The notes below the pieces were generated by a model. The model was not told where the DNA came from. It saw only the letters and a list, made by a program, of their open reading frames with translations, and did not search any database. Shown piece after piece: positions 1 through 13,143 of a stretch of DNA of 64,000 nt; the stretch's first letter is position 1; each line of letters opens with the position of its first letter. This DNA comes from Dreissena polymorpha (taxonomy: Eukaryota; Mollusca; Bivalvia; Myida; Dreissenidae), in assembly GCF_020536995.1 (NCBI RefSeq), contig NC_068359.1:108471582-108535581 (forward strand), given 5' to 3'. Made by a program: the position numbers and the translations under genes.

Positions 1-149
1 CATTGACTTCGTAAAGGGAGTATACAAATATCACTATGGAGTGCATGAGCTCAAACCAACTAACAATTAATCTCTAGTTGATAATGTTTAAGTCGTTATG
101 ACTGAGTAGCGCACACTATTTCTTGTATTTTAGAATAAACACCAGTGGG

Positions 150-152
<3 letters not shown>

Positions 153-228
<76 letters not shown>
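153..228. repeat. (AT)n microsatellite
   Basis: An uninterrupted AT dinucleotide run of about 76 bp lies just before the first visible TMEM26-like exon. Bases 1-152 hold nothing I can identify and are probably intron. Confidence 0.95.
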
Positions 229-230
<2 letters not shown>

Positions 231-264
231 GAAGTAGGGCGTACAAACCTTTTTAATATTTAAG

Positions 265-3200
265 GCTAAGCCCCATCGTGCTGATATACTTGCTTACGGT
301 CGTTCCGGCCATCTGGTTCCTCGAGCTACACGAGTTCGACAGGCGTGCACGTCATTATGCGCGCGCAGCGAGGATTTCCCGAGTTCTCAATCAGACGATT
401 TCCGAAGAACCGGACGAAGTTCCTGTCGACCTGAGGGCCTATCTCGGGAAACTGCTCGGGGTAAGTTACTTTATAAACTTAAGGGTACAAATATGCTCAC
501 AATAAATAGACTTCCGTGTATCCAATGTCTCATTAACACACAAACATATTTTTAACGAAATACGCAAACGTTTTTTAGTATTTCGCATCGATCAATTTAC
601 TCACACACTTCTCATATTATTGTGTATGCGCCTCAGAAAGTAAGGGGTATTACTTTTAACAAAGGAGTTGAATTTTAGATATCCAATTTCACCTGATAGA
701 AAATCAGCTTTTATTCCCCGGGTTTTGATTCTTGTCTTCTCTCACAACCAGTCAGTGTACAGTATTTGCGTTTTTTATATAACTGTTTTACGAACATTAC
801 ATTTCTAGACAAGACAATTTCATTTCAATACAAATAACCGGTTTATGTAAATCAAAAGTAATTGTTTACTTGTTTGGTCTATAATGGTTTTCGGTCGATG
901 CAATTTCATACGATTATATGTTTTCTCAAAATAATACATATGCGAACACTTGAACTAAATTGCTAGCATTTAATGCTGTATTTATGCATTGGAATTTCCT
1001 ATCACTGCAGATAATGAAAGGAGTGTTGTTACTTGTTCGTCTGTAATAAATGGGGAATCTAAATTACATAGGTGGAAATCCAGACATATATGCAGACCTT
1101 TAATCGAAAACTGGCTTTCTTGTTAATTGATCAGTATGTGAACATGGAAGCATGACGGCTTTTTCTTACTGATGTCAGGTTCAAAAGAACTAATCGCATA
1201 TGTATATGCATATGCAACGTTATTTATCACTTTGAACATTTCCTTAATTATGTTAGTCCGATTTGGCGGGCTTTATTTAAGAATATTACAGAGAAATAAG
1301 TGGTCTTTCAATAATTAACTATTCTAAAAAAAGCACAACACTAAACCCATTCTTTAACACGTTTGTGCATTTGATAATAAATTATAACAATCTACATTTG
1401 AAAAAATGAGTAAAATTATACACATTATGATATTTAATTAAGATAGAATAACAGCAGTATCCAATAAAGAACTACACCATAACGTCTCTGAGTCACTACA
1501 TTTAAGTGACCGAGCACGCAACACTACATAGAAGTATCCGATCACACAATACAACATAAAAGTATCCGACCACACAATGCAACATAGAAGTATCCAATCA
1601 CGCACTGCACCATTAAGTGTATGCGATCACAGCGTACTAAAATCCAACCACCAATACAGCGTACAAGTTACCGACCACGCAACAGTGACGTATCCGAGCG
1701 CATCATACATCATATAAATATCCGACCACAAAATACAACAAATAAGTATCAGACCATACAGTACAACAAAGACGCGTCCGATAACACAAAATAAAAGGAT
1801 CCGACCATAAACTTTAACAAAGACGTATCCGATAATTCAATATAAAAGAATCCGACCACTCAATACAGCATAGATATATCCGAACACAATACAGTAAGAG
1901 CGTATCCGACCACACAATACAGCATAGATATATCAGAACACAATACAGTAAGGGCGTATCCGACCACACTATACAACATAGACATATCCGTACACAATAC
2001 AATAAAAACGTATCCGACCATTCAAAAAACATAACAGTATCCGGCCACACAACACAACATAGAAAACTCCAATCATACAATACAACACAAGGTATCAGAC
2101 AAAACAATACAATATAGAAGTATCCGAACACACAATTCAGCATAGAAATATCCGACAACACAATACAATTAAGACGTATCAGGCCATACAATACAGCATA
2201 GAAGTATTCGACCACACACTACAATACAGAGGTATCCGACCACAAAATACAAATTAGAATTATCATACCATACAATACAACACAGACGTTTCCGACAACA
2301 CAATGCAACACAGACGTATCCGACCACACACTACAATTAAAAGTTTAAACGTATCAAAGTAAACAAGACAATATAAAGGTAGACCTATCCGGTCACACAA
2401 TATAACTAAGACGTATCCGTCCAAATAATACAGCTTAGGCATATTCGATCACACTATACAACTTAGACGTATCCGAACAAACGATACAAGATTGACTTAA
2501 CCGACCATGCAACACAACATAGACGTATCCGATCACAAATTACAACATAGACGTATTCGATCAAACAATAAAAAATATACGTATCTGATCACCCAATACA
2601 ACATAGACATATCGGACAACACAATACAACATACACTTATTCGACCACACAATGCAACATAGAGGTATCCGACCATACAATACAATATAGAGGTATCCGA
2701 CCATATAATACAATTTAGAGGTATCCGACCACACAATACAACATAGAGATATCCGTCCACAGCATATACTTATGTTGTACATATAATTACAGCATATACT
2801 TATCCGACCATACAGTACAACATAGAGCTATCCGACCATACAATACCATATAGAGGTTCTGACCACACAATACAACCTAGAGGTATCCGACCACGCATTA
2901 CAACACAGACCTTTCCGGCCATACAATTCAACACAGATGTACCCGACCACACAATACAACATAGAGATATCCGACCACGCAATAAACACAGACTTATCCG
3001 ATCATCCAATACAACCTAGAGGAATCCGACCATACAATACAACATAGAAGTATCCGACAACACAATACCTTGTAGAGGTTTTCGACAGTACAATACAACC
3101 TAGAGGTATCCGACCACGCAATACAACACAGACTTATCCAACCATACAATACTACATAGAGGTATCCGACCATAACATAAAGCATATAGGTATCCGACCA

Positions 3201-5189
3201 CGCAATGCAACTCATACTTATCCTTCCACGCAATACAACACAGAAGTATCCGACCACATTACAACAAATAGGTTTCCGACCATGGTATCCGACCACGCAA
3301 TACAACACAGACTTATCCGTCCATACAGTACAACATAGAGGTATCCGACCATACAATACAACATAGAAGTATCCGACCATACAAAACAAAATAGAAGTAT
3401 CCGACCATAGCATATAACAAACACGTATCTGACTATACACTTCGTCGGTTACGTATGTACAATTAAACATTGCAACATAAATGTTTGCATTATTCGTGCA
3501 ATAGAATCCAACCTCTAAATACAATATGAAATCTTATATTAACCAAAGAATTCCAAAAATTAAATAAAACATAGCAGTACCATACCATGCAATACATATA
3601 AACGAGTCCAACCGCAAAACACCTCGATGCATATATGTTCAGTAGCTGACAAGGTTATGTTTACTCGTGTTCAGGTTCGTTTCGAGGTTCGAATCCCTAT
3701 CAAGCTGACGGCGGACCAGTGGATCCGGACCCTTGAGCAGCTGCTGCTACTGGTTCTCATCCTGTGTCGCTGGTTGCTTCCCCGGGGCCGCCTCTCCCAC
3801 GACCAGCTCTCACAGCTGCTCCTCGTGTACATAGGCACCGCCGCCGACATTGTGGAGTTCTTTGAGGCATTTAAAGAAAAAGAGGTGACGTCACTTGCTT
3901 CGCGTGTTTTCCGTCTCTTATGTTTTCTAACTAGCTTTGCGTGTTTACGGTCGTTTTGTTTGATGACTTGTTTAGCGTGCTTGTGGTGTATTTTGATTGA
4001 TGACTTGCTTCGCGTGCTTACGGTATTTTTGTTTGATGACTTGCTTCACGTGCTTACGGTATTTTTTGTTTAATGACTTACTTCACGTGCTTATGGTCAT
4101 TTTTGTTTGATTATTTTCTTCGCGTGCTTATTTTCTTTTTGTTTAATGATTTGCTTCGCGTGCTTACTTTCTTTGTTGTTTTATAACTTGTTTCGCGTGG
4201 TTATGGTCTTTTTTTGTTTGCTGAATTGCTTCGCATGCGTATGGTCTTTTTTGTTTGCTTAATTGCTTTGCGTGTTTACGGTATTTGTTTCTTTGGTGAC
4301 TTTTTTGCGTGTTTATGGTCTAATTTATTTGAAGATTGAATATTTAAAGCCTTTGGGTTTTTCTGTGTGAATGCATGACCACAACTACCTTTGTGAGAAT
4401 CGACAATAGCTCTAGATAATTTAGATTTGCATAAATTAATAATTACCGGTGCGAAACTATTTTCATATGTTTCGTCGTTTCTGTTGAAATAATTTGATAA
4501 AAAGTTTGAAACTGCATATTTACTGTTTAAAGTATTTATGTTTTACATGTAGGTTAAAGTATTGACACTTTGCATATTTACTATTTTAAGTATTTATGTT
4601 TCACATGTAGGTTCGGCGACACAAAGTATTGTGCATCGCAATTCTAGGAATATGGACACTTAGTCTCGTGCAGTTCGCTCTTGTTCTCACTGCGTATCGG
4701 CTCAAGCGAACAAAGTCGAGATCAGACAATTCAAAATGTTCTTTGAGCTGCATCACCCATACCGAAGTGTTTCCTATATTGATCTCTATAGGTCTGCAGG
4801 ATTTTCCATTTCTTATACTGAGGCTGTTGTTGATAATTTCCTACGACGTACTGAGTTACACGAACATCTTCTTTACGTTGAAGAATACACTCGTAATCGC
4901 GCTTCTTCTATATCGACTGGTGTCGGTGTTCATCGAAAGCAAACATAAGGCAGCAACAAACGAAATTCCATCACCGCATATACCGGAAAGTGATTATGTG
5001 ATCCGACTTTTAGACACGTTGGAGCTTGAAATGTCATATCCGGCAAGGTCTCATTGGCACGAGGAATACAGATCAGAATGCACGTTGAATACGGAAGTGG
5101 ATGCGTCGCATAAAAACAGAAAAGTGTATGAACTAAAGGAAGTTAAGCACAAATACGGTCGTGTTTATTACTTTGAACAACAAGTTTAA
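265..5189 (+). CDS. TMEM26: TMEM26-like transmembrane protein, 3' exons only
   Basis: Three exons are visible: 265-460, 3675-3884 and 4611-5189 (TAA). Each internal boundary falls between codons and has GT and AG ends; the first exon opens with the last base of a split codon, so earlier exons lie before the window. The peptide matches what I recall of vertebrate TMEM26 in order: a hydrophobic helix ending VVPAIWFLELHE, then RWLLPRG followed by DQLSQLLLVYIGTAADI, then AILGIWTLSLVQFALVL, then ISIGLQDFPFLILRLLL. Together these are the middle and later membrane segments of this polytopic family, whose biochemical role is poorly known. After the last helix comes a polar, charged cytoplasmic-type tail of about 80 residues, as in the family. 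The GTG at 278 is not a start; the exon runs upstream of it. Assignment to the family is firm; orthology to TMEM26 itself, rather than to a paralogue, is not tested. Confidence 0.88.
1500..3437. repeat. 28-bp minisatellite in TMEM26-like intron
   Basis: About 70 degenerate tandem copies of a 28-bp unit (core GTATCCGACCA followed by TACAATACAACATAGA) fill the middle of the intron between exons 265-460 and 3675-3884. Weak copies extend to about 1455 on the left and 3620 on the right. Minus-strand ORFs of up to 176 residues here are artefacts of a unit with few stops. The remaining intron (461-1454) shows no structure I recognise. Confidence 0.9.
3885..4330. repeat. Degenerate ~37-bp tandem repeat starting at a splice donor
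   Basis: Roughly ten to twelve diverged copies of a unit with core GACTTGCTTCGCGTGCTTA and a T-rich spacer run from the donor at 3885. The first bases of the intron (GTGACGTCACTTGCTTCGCGTG at the junction, read in two overlapping parts) already fit the unit, so the repeat seems to begin on the exon boundary. The rest of the intron to about 4490 is plain AT-rich sequence. Confidence 0.75.
4495..4610 (+). repeat. Tandem duplication of a splice acceptor
   Basis: Two 58-bp copies lie head to tail, each ending in ACATGTAG followed by GTT. The first AG ends at 4552 and the second at 4610. Only the second opens the conserved TMEM26-like exon (GTTCGGCGACAC); the first is a decoy that leads into a copy of intron sequence. 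Confidence 0.8.
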
Positions 5190-5741
5190 CTTGGATGCTT
5201 GCTTTTATTTCAATTACGCTGTCGTATGTGACTTGAATTTTTTTTTATGAAAACAACATTTGAGTGATCGAGTTAAATATTGTATAATTGTCGTTCATGT
5301 CTGTGATGATTTATATATTATATTGTTCAATTTAAAATGCATTGAAATGCAATGTAAATTATATATATGATTGTATCACACTAGTGAACATTCGTTAATA
5401 CTTAATGCTTGCTAGCTAATTATTGTCACCATATTTTTATATTCATACGGTAAACAGTGTTTTGAGAAAAAATATCGAAAGTTATTAAGTTTTCATTTGT
5501 AGAACGAAGTGCTTTGTACTCCGAGTAAAGTGTTTTTCATTCGTCAAGGCATGGTACGTAGAGCAATGTTATTCTTGCCGTGTTTTTGCATATTTGTATA
5601 CTATACTTTAAATCAAATTTGAATTAAATCACAGTACACGCAGTCGGCATATCTACTGATATGTTATTTTCAACTGAAAGTAAATATATTTGTTAAACCA
5701 TAACTAACAAGTAACATTCATTTAATTGATATCTCCCGTCA

Positions 5742-5747
5742 AATAAA
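5742..5747 (+). promoter_or_regulatory. Candidate poly(A) signal of the TMEM26-like gene
   Basis: An AATAAA hexamer lies about 550 bp after the TAA at 5187-5189. The 5190-5740 stretch is AT-rich, without ORF or repeat, and is probably 3' UTR. Other hexamer-like sites exist, so this choice is tentative. Confidence 0.35.
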
Positions 5748-5819
5748 GTCTGTCTATTGATTGATGCTAATCCCTTGATGTATGTTAGAATCCTAAGAAA
5801 AAAAACGCATATTTAATTA

Positions 5820-6680
5820 ACAATTCAAACATTGGACCTAAGTGTGACCTTGGCCTTGACCATAGAGACCAGAGTCTTACACAATATAACACAATGTCAG
5901 ATAAAGGAGATCGATTGTAGAAAGTTCTGAATGAATACGTTAAAGTGACCAAGTTTGGCTTTTATTCAACAGGGGATTCTCTAACATTGGTTCATACAAG
6001 TTATTATAGAATCCCTTAATGCATAGTAAAGTAATGACACTATTATGAATAATTGATCAAATGTGTGGTCTTTGTCTTCATTGTGTGACCTTGATCGTGT
6101 GACCTTGCCTCAAGTTTTATTGGTCTTACTTTTGACTCAGCCCAAATGATTGAGCACAACTGTGGTAAGTTGCATGGTTGTGTTATTGGAGAGTCAGCTA
6201 AAGACATGGACAATCTTAAAAGGTATTATCAGGTCTAAAAGGACCACAACTGGATGGCGACGAAATTTGAAGTGTATAATCCGGGAAGCGGACAACGACA
6301 ACGAGCGGGATTGGGGAAGCGGACAACGACAACGAGCGAGGCCTGGTATTGTAATGCGCATGGGGAGGTTAAAGGGTTAGGGTAAGGTATAGGGTTAGGG
6401 TAAGGGGTCGGGTTTGGCTTAACCCTAACCCGACCCCTAACCGTAACCTAACCATAACCCAGGGTTATCTCCCTTATACCAGGCCTCACTCGTTGTCGTT
6501 GTCCGCTTCCCGTATAATCCTCGCACCCATATGTGCACTCATGCCAAGTTTTAATGACATCGGAACACGCATTTCCGAGATAATGTGGCTCTGGACCAAA
6601 AAGTGTTCCGCAAGGGCGTACAATGTCAAACGTATATCTCTCGGCCTACCGCGGAAGGGGCGGGTAAACAGCATAAAGAA
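5820..6680. repeat. Degenerate bivalve-type dispersed repeat, interrupted by a foldback
   Basis: The flanks of the palindrome at 6279-6521 look like one old dispersed repeat: the left part holds several GTGACCTTG motifs and the right part holds the CCAAGTTTTAATGACATC type of sequence found in non-coding bivalve repeats. No ORF is credible. The assignment rests on pattern only. Confidence 0.4.
6279..6521. mobile_element. Foldback element with telomere-like arms
   Basis: An imperfect palindrome of about 240 bp. The outer arm GAAGCGGACAACGACAACGA (from 6315) recurs inverted at 6484-6511, followed inward on both sides by AGGCCTGGTA and then by TTAGGG-like sequence on the left and CCCTAA-like sequence on the right, meeting near 6415-6421. 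The outer arm also occurs a second time directly at 6289-6308. It resembles a short foldback or MITE-type DNA element. No target-site duplication was identified. Confidence 0.7.
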
Positions 6681-6965
6681 ATCACGTGTTCAGGACCAAC
6701 AACATACTTACTTGAAGAATAAAATGTTGTTAACTTATTGTTGTTACTCCGAACAACATAATTAACAATTAGTGTTAAATAACCTCGTATTTTCTTTTCA
6801 GTAGTTTCTCAACTTAGTTGTGTTCACGCTCTTCAAATAGGAGATTGTACGGCATTTCATGCATAAAGAGACCTACATATTTAGTTTTTGCGTTTCATTA
6901 CGACAAATTTAAGGTACTGTCCACTCATAATTGTGCATTGATTAGAGGAGAACAATTGAACAGTT

Positions 6966-9900
6966 ATGGCTGAAGACGACGATAAGGGATACCGATGGGA
7001 AACGGAATATGAGAAAACATGGTCAGTGTTTTATAATTAAACGATATGCACATGAATGACATGATGCATTTGATTATTTAAAAATAGTTTGATATTCATT
7101 TAAAAAAGCATTGCATGTTTATTTTGTATAAATTACAATATTTTCCACCAAACATCAATTCATCATGCAACTGTCAATCGTTTAAAAAATGCAAAATTTC
7201 AAATATAAAAATAGCAAACCTTACTACAGTACATGTTACAAGAACTTTAGAGCATATAGACCAGTTGAATGTTATTGTTTACATTTGGGATTTTCCACGC
7301 ATGCGCACTGACTGGTTGGCAAAAACACTGGTTACAGAAACGTCAAACATGTATAAAGGGCTTTTTAGTAAATAAATCGATACAAAAATCCGAAATAAAC
7401 ATTCCAACTCTTAAAAATAGTACCAATAAATGTATATTCATAAATGTAATTTCCTCTTTATAAAAACAGGAAATAGATATAAGTATCAGAGTAAACGTGG
7501 TCGAAAGACTCAATAATGACAATCCCACAAAACAACAATAAATTTGCCCTATTCTTTCTGATAGTAAGACTTAAATAAATGATATTTCAAAAATAATTAA
7601 ACATATATTAACAGTGCTCCAGCTAGCAATAAATAGAGGCGCGCTGCGCCCCTCTAAAATTTGCCCACTTAAAAAGCGCCCCTCTATTTTTCTGTCAAAT
7701 GCCCTTTCGATCTCTAAATTCCTGCTTTCAGGCCGTATATATCGCCAGAAAAATCGACATGAATACACAGATAACATGACTGCCTGGGGTGTATTAAGTC
7801 AACACATTGTGCACAAACAAGCCCAAGGGTATGGTTTGTTATCAGATCACTAATTAGCCTTTTGTTGCAGACGATAGTAACATGCTGTGAAAGATTATCT
7901 CTGAGGTCACGCTTGGTTAGGCACAATCACACTCGAATGAAATCAAACTCAGCACTACTTATTTTTTTAAACTTCTGAATTCTTTGGCTATAATTTTTTG
8001 TTGCAAAAATAGTGATTTTAATTCAAAATACCTATTAACATTTGAAAATTAATCATCTTTTTTTAATGCGAATATGCGGTTAACTTTGAGTTCGAAATTA
8101 CGGCATGGAAAACATATTTGTGTTTGGATTTTATTTCTGAACTTGTAAACACTGTCTGTCCTCAATAATGATGAATTTTAACATGAATAGAGGCAGACAG
8201 TTGTTATTTCAACAAATAAAGAACTTGTTTGGAAGGAGGATTTATCACTCTGCAAGTAAAATGTAATGTTGACATTGTCATATATTTTCGCGACCTAACA
8301 AAACTGTCATCGTTGTTGACATTAGTTGAAATAACGTGTTGTGAAATAAATATATCCTATTATTAACACAAACAATTTTCATGTTTCATCTTAATCTCCA
8401 GACTGGATGCTACTTCATGGTGACATTGATCAATCACTTTGTCAATATAGATTTTTGTTTTAATTAATACTATTATTGTGGACAAACATTGGCTCAAAGT
8501 TATTTAAAGCAACGAATTTAAGTAGTGACAGTCACAACGTTTTTTCGACCCAGTGAAACCCCTGAATTTATTTCATGTCTTCTTCATTTCATTTTCTTCT
8601 AAAAGGCCACTGATGCTGAAACTGGAACCTGAAAGAGTAACATGCAGTTCAATGATGATAGGTGATACAAAAAACATCAAAATCCCCCTCCCCCACACAC
8701 ATCCAATTCACTAGTGTTTACAATTAATAAGTATATATGTAGTATAACCAAAGTATATACTTAAGTATATTTATAGCCAAATGCCCTATTTTCCAAAAGT
8801 ATGCGTGCACTGATTGTAATTTCATAACACAAAATGAGGAACAGCATACAATTGGTGAAGTCATCCAATGCACTAGTGTTTACAATTAATAAGCATGTAG
8901 TATAACAAAGGTATATACTTAAGTATATTTATAACCAAATGCCCTATTGTCCAAAATTACGCGTGAAATGTGCCCTTTTTGGGGAAGCTCCCCTCTATTT
9001 TGAAAAGCTGGCTGGAGCACTGATTAATTATATATATTAATCAGGGACCTATACAAACCTTGCAGGGACCTAATTTGTCTGGACAGTGTAGGATCATTAC
9101 CAGATAACTGGTTTGTGATGAACAAAGGTGCAATTAAACACAGGGTTAAAATGCTGCAACAAAGAGTGTCAAAATTGGTGTGAACAATTAAATAAAACAA
9201 TTACCGGTACATTTATCAAGAGAATTTATTTAATGTGTAACAAGGTAAGTTTTTTAAGAAATATAATGGTTCGAATCAGTATTTATGTTGTGTACATAAA
9301 CTCGATTTTTGTGTTGTTTGTTTTCATCCTGAATTGTTTTTTGTTCATTAAATTTATTATATTTTGAAATAATTTCAAGTTCTGAGAGTTTTTAACTAAA
9401 AATGGTCGCAAAGAAGTGCAAAGTAGAGAGATTTTCATGATCACCATATACAGAGCTATTATAGATATATTCCACTGCCGATTTCGTTGTTAGTAAAAAC
9501 AAATATTAACAACAATATAATCATTCCAAAAATGAATGTCCTTTCATGCTTAGGTTTTATTCAGACATAATTAGCAAAATTATATTTGATATTGTGCATG
9601 ATTATCACTGAAAACGATAATTTAGTCAACCTTCTCTATACGCGCTTATATGAAATCCACCTCTTTTTGCCAACCAGTGGGCGGAGTTTAAAGTTTGCAG
9701 GTGCGCATGACGTCACTCGTCAACTGGTCTATTATAATTAACAGTTTGTCATAATGCGATGTCAGGGAGATACTGCAGGAAGATACTGAGGGTGGCTTGC
9801 AGGCCAGTATAGATTGATCTGGCACACAAGGCAAAGAGACGGAAACTTTTGGAGAAAATTACCAATGTCCGACTTGGAATGGTACACCATTTTTGAAATA

Positions 9901-12900
9901 CTTTAATAACCATTTTTGAAATACTTAAATACATGTTACGCAAACTTGACATTGTAGAAGTATAGATGTCTTATATACTATTAAAGTTTTATAATGTTTT
10001 TGTGATATTTAAAAGATTAGAGTGTGATTGTGAATTAGAATATGATAAGAATTTTAATGCCATATAAGTTACTGTTGAAAATCATTTAAACATAACGAAG
10101 GTGTATGTAATTTTCTTAGTTTTGTGAACAATAGTCAATATATGGTTACTTTTCTTGCAGATGAGGCACATGTTTATCATTATAGACATGTCTGCCTCCA
10201 TGAATGATCAGGACTTGCGACCTACTAGACTTGTTTGCTCCCTGAAGGTAACATAACCTTTAGAAAAGCTTAAAGACAAAATTCCCAGGTTACCAGTAAT
10301 CATTGAGAGATGAGAGGGATCAAATGTTTTTATTATTGTAGTATTAAATTATTTTAATCATAGTGATTGTTTATGATTTTCACGCTTTATTTTTACAAAT
10401 GTTGTACTTGTCTGCAGACAAGACTACAAGAAAAACCTGTCTGTAAAATTACCCGTGTTGGACTAGTTGGGCTCAATTCCCAGCTTAGGCACATACTTTT
10501 TACACCCCACAAATAAAGTTTAGGGGTGTATATAGGAGTGAGCTTGTCTGTCTGTCGGTCGGTCTGTCTGTCTGTCTGTCGGTTCGTATTAAGTGTCCGC
10601 TCAATTTGTTTTCATCAGATCTTCACCAAACTTGGCCAGATGTTGTATCTAGGTGATGTCTAGGTCAAGTTCGAATATGGGTCATGCCGGGTCAAAAACT
10701 AGGTCATGGGGTCACTTAGTGCGTTTTAAACATTGAGCATGTTGTCCGCTCTCTAATTTAAGTAGTTTTCATCAGAGTTTCACCAAACTTGTTCAGAAGT
10801 TGTATTTAGATGATGTGTATGTCAAGTTCGAACATGGGCCATGTCGGATCAAAAACTAGGTCACGGGGTCACTTAGTGCGTTTTAAACATTGAGCATGGT
10901 GTCTTCTGTTTTTTTGTGAAGACAACATGCAAAATATTCTGTGTCAATGTGGCATGTGGGGGTATTTTGTGACAAAGCTCTAGTTTGAATTATTTCTAAG
11001 GCCATTTTCTTCCTTTGATTCAATAAGGGCAGTGACCATGCATGGAAAAAATATGTTTACTAAGCACTATTTTTTAACCAGCCAACCCAGGAAAAATGTA
11101 GGTAGGTCAATTGACAGTGTAGATATGACTTGTAAACTGTTGAAAACTCTCAAATCCAAATAAAGAAACAAATGGAAAAATCTGTACCTCTTGAGCACGA
11201 AATAACATATGTGTTTGAGCCACAGTATAAACAAAACTTTATTATTCAAACACATAAAGTGTAAGCCATTTTGTTTTTCAGCTGTTGGAGCACTTTATTG
11301 AGGAATACTTTGACCAGAATCCCATCAGCCAGCTGGGTGTCATTGTCACAAAGAACAAGCGCGCAGAGAAGATCACAGAGCTAGGAGGTGGGTACAGGTG
11401 CTCTGGGGACAACTTGGCTTCATGCATGTGCTTAAAGTACAAGATTATCCAGTGAAGTCCTCAGTGCAATTATCAATGCAGTAATGCCTTATAGCTTCAG
11501 CATACATAGTAATGTGGTAATACCTTAGACTTCTGTTGCTGGTATCATTTAAGAACAGATTTTTTTTTTGCAGGCAGCCTCATTGGCCTCTAATGACTTT
11601 TACTGAATGAGCCTTGTTCTTGCAGGTAATCCCTGGCATCACATAGGTGCAAGACTGAATCAAAACTGAAGTCAATTACTGGCACTTTATGAGCCTTGTT
11701 CTTGCAGGTAATCTTGAGCATCACATAGGTGCAGGACTTAATCAAAACTGAAGTCAATTATTGGTACTTTATGAGCCTTGTTCTTGCAGGTAATCCCTGG
11801 CATCACATAGGTGCAGGACTGAATCAAAACTGAAGTCAATTACTGTTACTTTATGAGCCTTGTTCTGGCAGGTAATCTCGAGTATCACATAGGTGCAGGA
11901 CTGAATCAAAACTGAAGTCAATTACTGGTACTTTATGAGCCTTGTTCTTACAGGTCATCTTGAGCATCACATTGGTGCAGGACTGAATCAAAACTGAAGT
12001 CAATTACTGGTACTGTTTGAGCATTGTTCTTGTAGGTAATCTTGAGCATCACATAGGTGCAGGACTGAATCAAAACTGAAGTCAATTACTGGTACTTTAT
12101 GAGCCTTGTTCTTGCAGGTAATCACGAGCATCACATAGGTGAAGGACTGAATCAAAACTGAAGTCAATTACTGGTACTTTATGAGCCTTGTTCTTGCAGG
12201 TAATCTCGAGCATCACATAGGTGTAGGACTGAATCAAAACTGAAGTCAATTACTGGTACTTTATGAGTCTTGTTCTTGCAGGTAATCTTGTGCATCACAT
12301 AGGTGCAGGACTGAATCAAAACTGAAGTCAATTACTGGTACTTTATGAGCCTTGTTCTTGCAGGTAATCTTGAGTATCACATAGGTGCAGGACTGAATCA
12401 AAACTGAAGTCAATTACTGGTACTTTATGAGCCTTGTTCTGGCAGGTAATCTTGAGTATTACATAGGTGCAGGACTGAATCAAAACTGAAGTCAATTACT
12501 GGTACTTTATGAGCCTTGTTCTTACAGGTCATCTTGAGCATCACATTGGTGCAGGACTGAATCAAAACTGAAGTCAATTACTGGTACTTTATGATCCTTG
12601 TTCTTACAGGTAATCCCAGGCATCACATAGGTGCAGGACTTAATCAAAACTGAAGTCAATTACTGGTACTTTATGAGCCTTGTTCTTGCAGGTTATCTGA
12701 AGCATCACATAGGTGCAGGGCATAATCAAAACTGAAGTCAATTTCTGGTACATTATGATCCTTGTTCTTACAGGTAATCCCAGGCATCACATAGGTGCAG
12801 GACTTAATCAAAACTGAAGTCAACTGAAGTACTTTATGAGCCTTGTTCTTGCAGGTAACCCCAGGCGTCACATTAGTGCGGTACAGAAGCTGAAGGAGCG

Positions 12901-13060
12901 GACCTGTCAGGGGGAGCCTTCTCTACAGAACTCTCTGGAACTGGCCATGCAGACTCTCAGGTAACTACATGAACATCTGTCAAACCAGCAAAATAGCATT
13001 TAAGCTCACCTAAATATACATTTTGACTTGACAAAATCTTAATATTGTCATTTTATAAAC

Positions 13061-13143
<83 letters not shown>

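Larger units (their letters stand above)
7257..9731. mobile_element. DNA transposon-like element with short inverted ends in GTF2H2 intron 1
   Basis: TAGACCAGTTGA at 7257-7268 recurs inverted at 9720-9731. Behind it both ends also share ATGCGCAC and ACTGGTTGGCAAAAA in the same order, giving diverged terminal inverted repeats of about 65-75 bp. TA at both outer edges could be a target duplication of the Tc1/mariner kind. No transposase ORF is visible, and the interior hosts a second element (7612-9022). It looks non-autonomous and old. Confidence 0.55.

Noticed and set aside
1814-3524. Minus-strand ORFs of 70-176 residues rich in Cys, Tyr and Val
   Set aside because: By-products of the 28-bp minisatellite; the peptide repeats with the unit.
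6361-6475. True interstitial telomere or chromosome-fusion site
   Set aside because: The motif is degenerate, short, and embedded in a longer inverted repeat, which fits a foldback element better.
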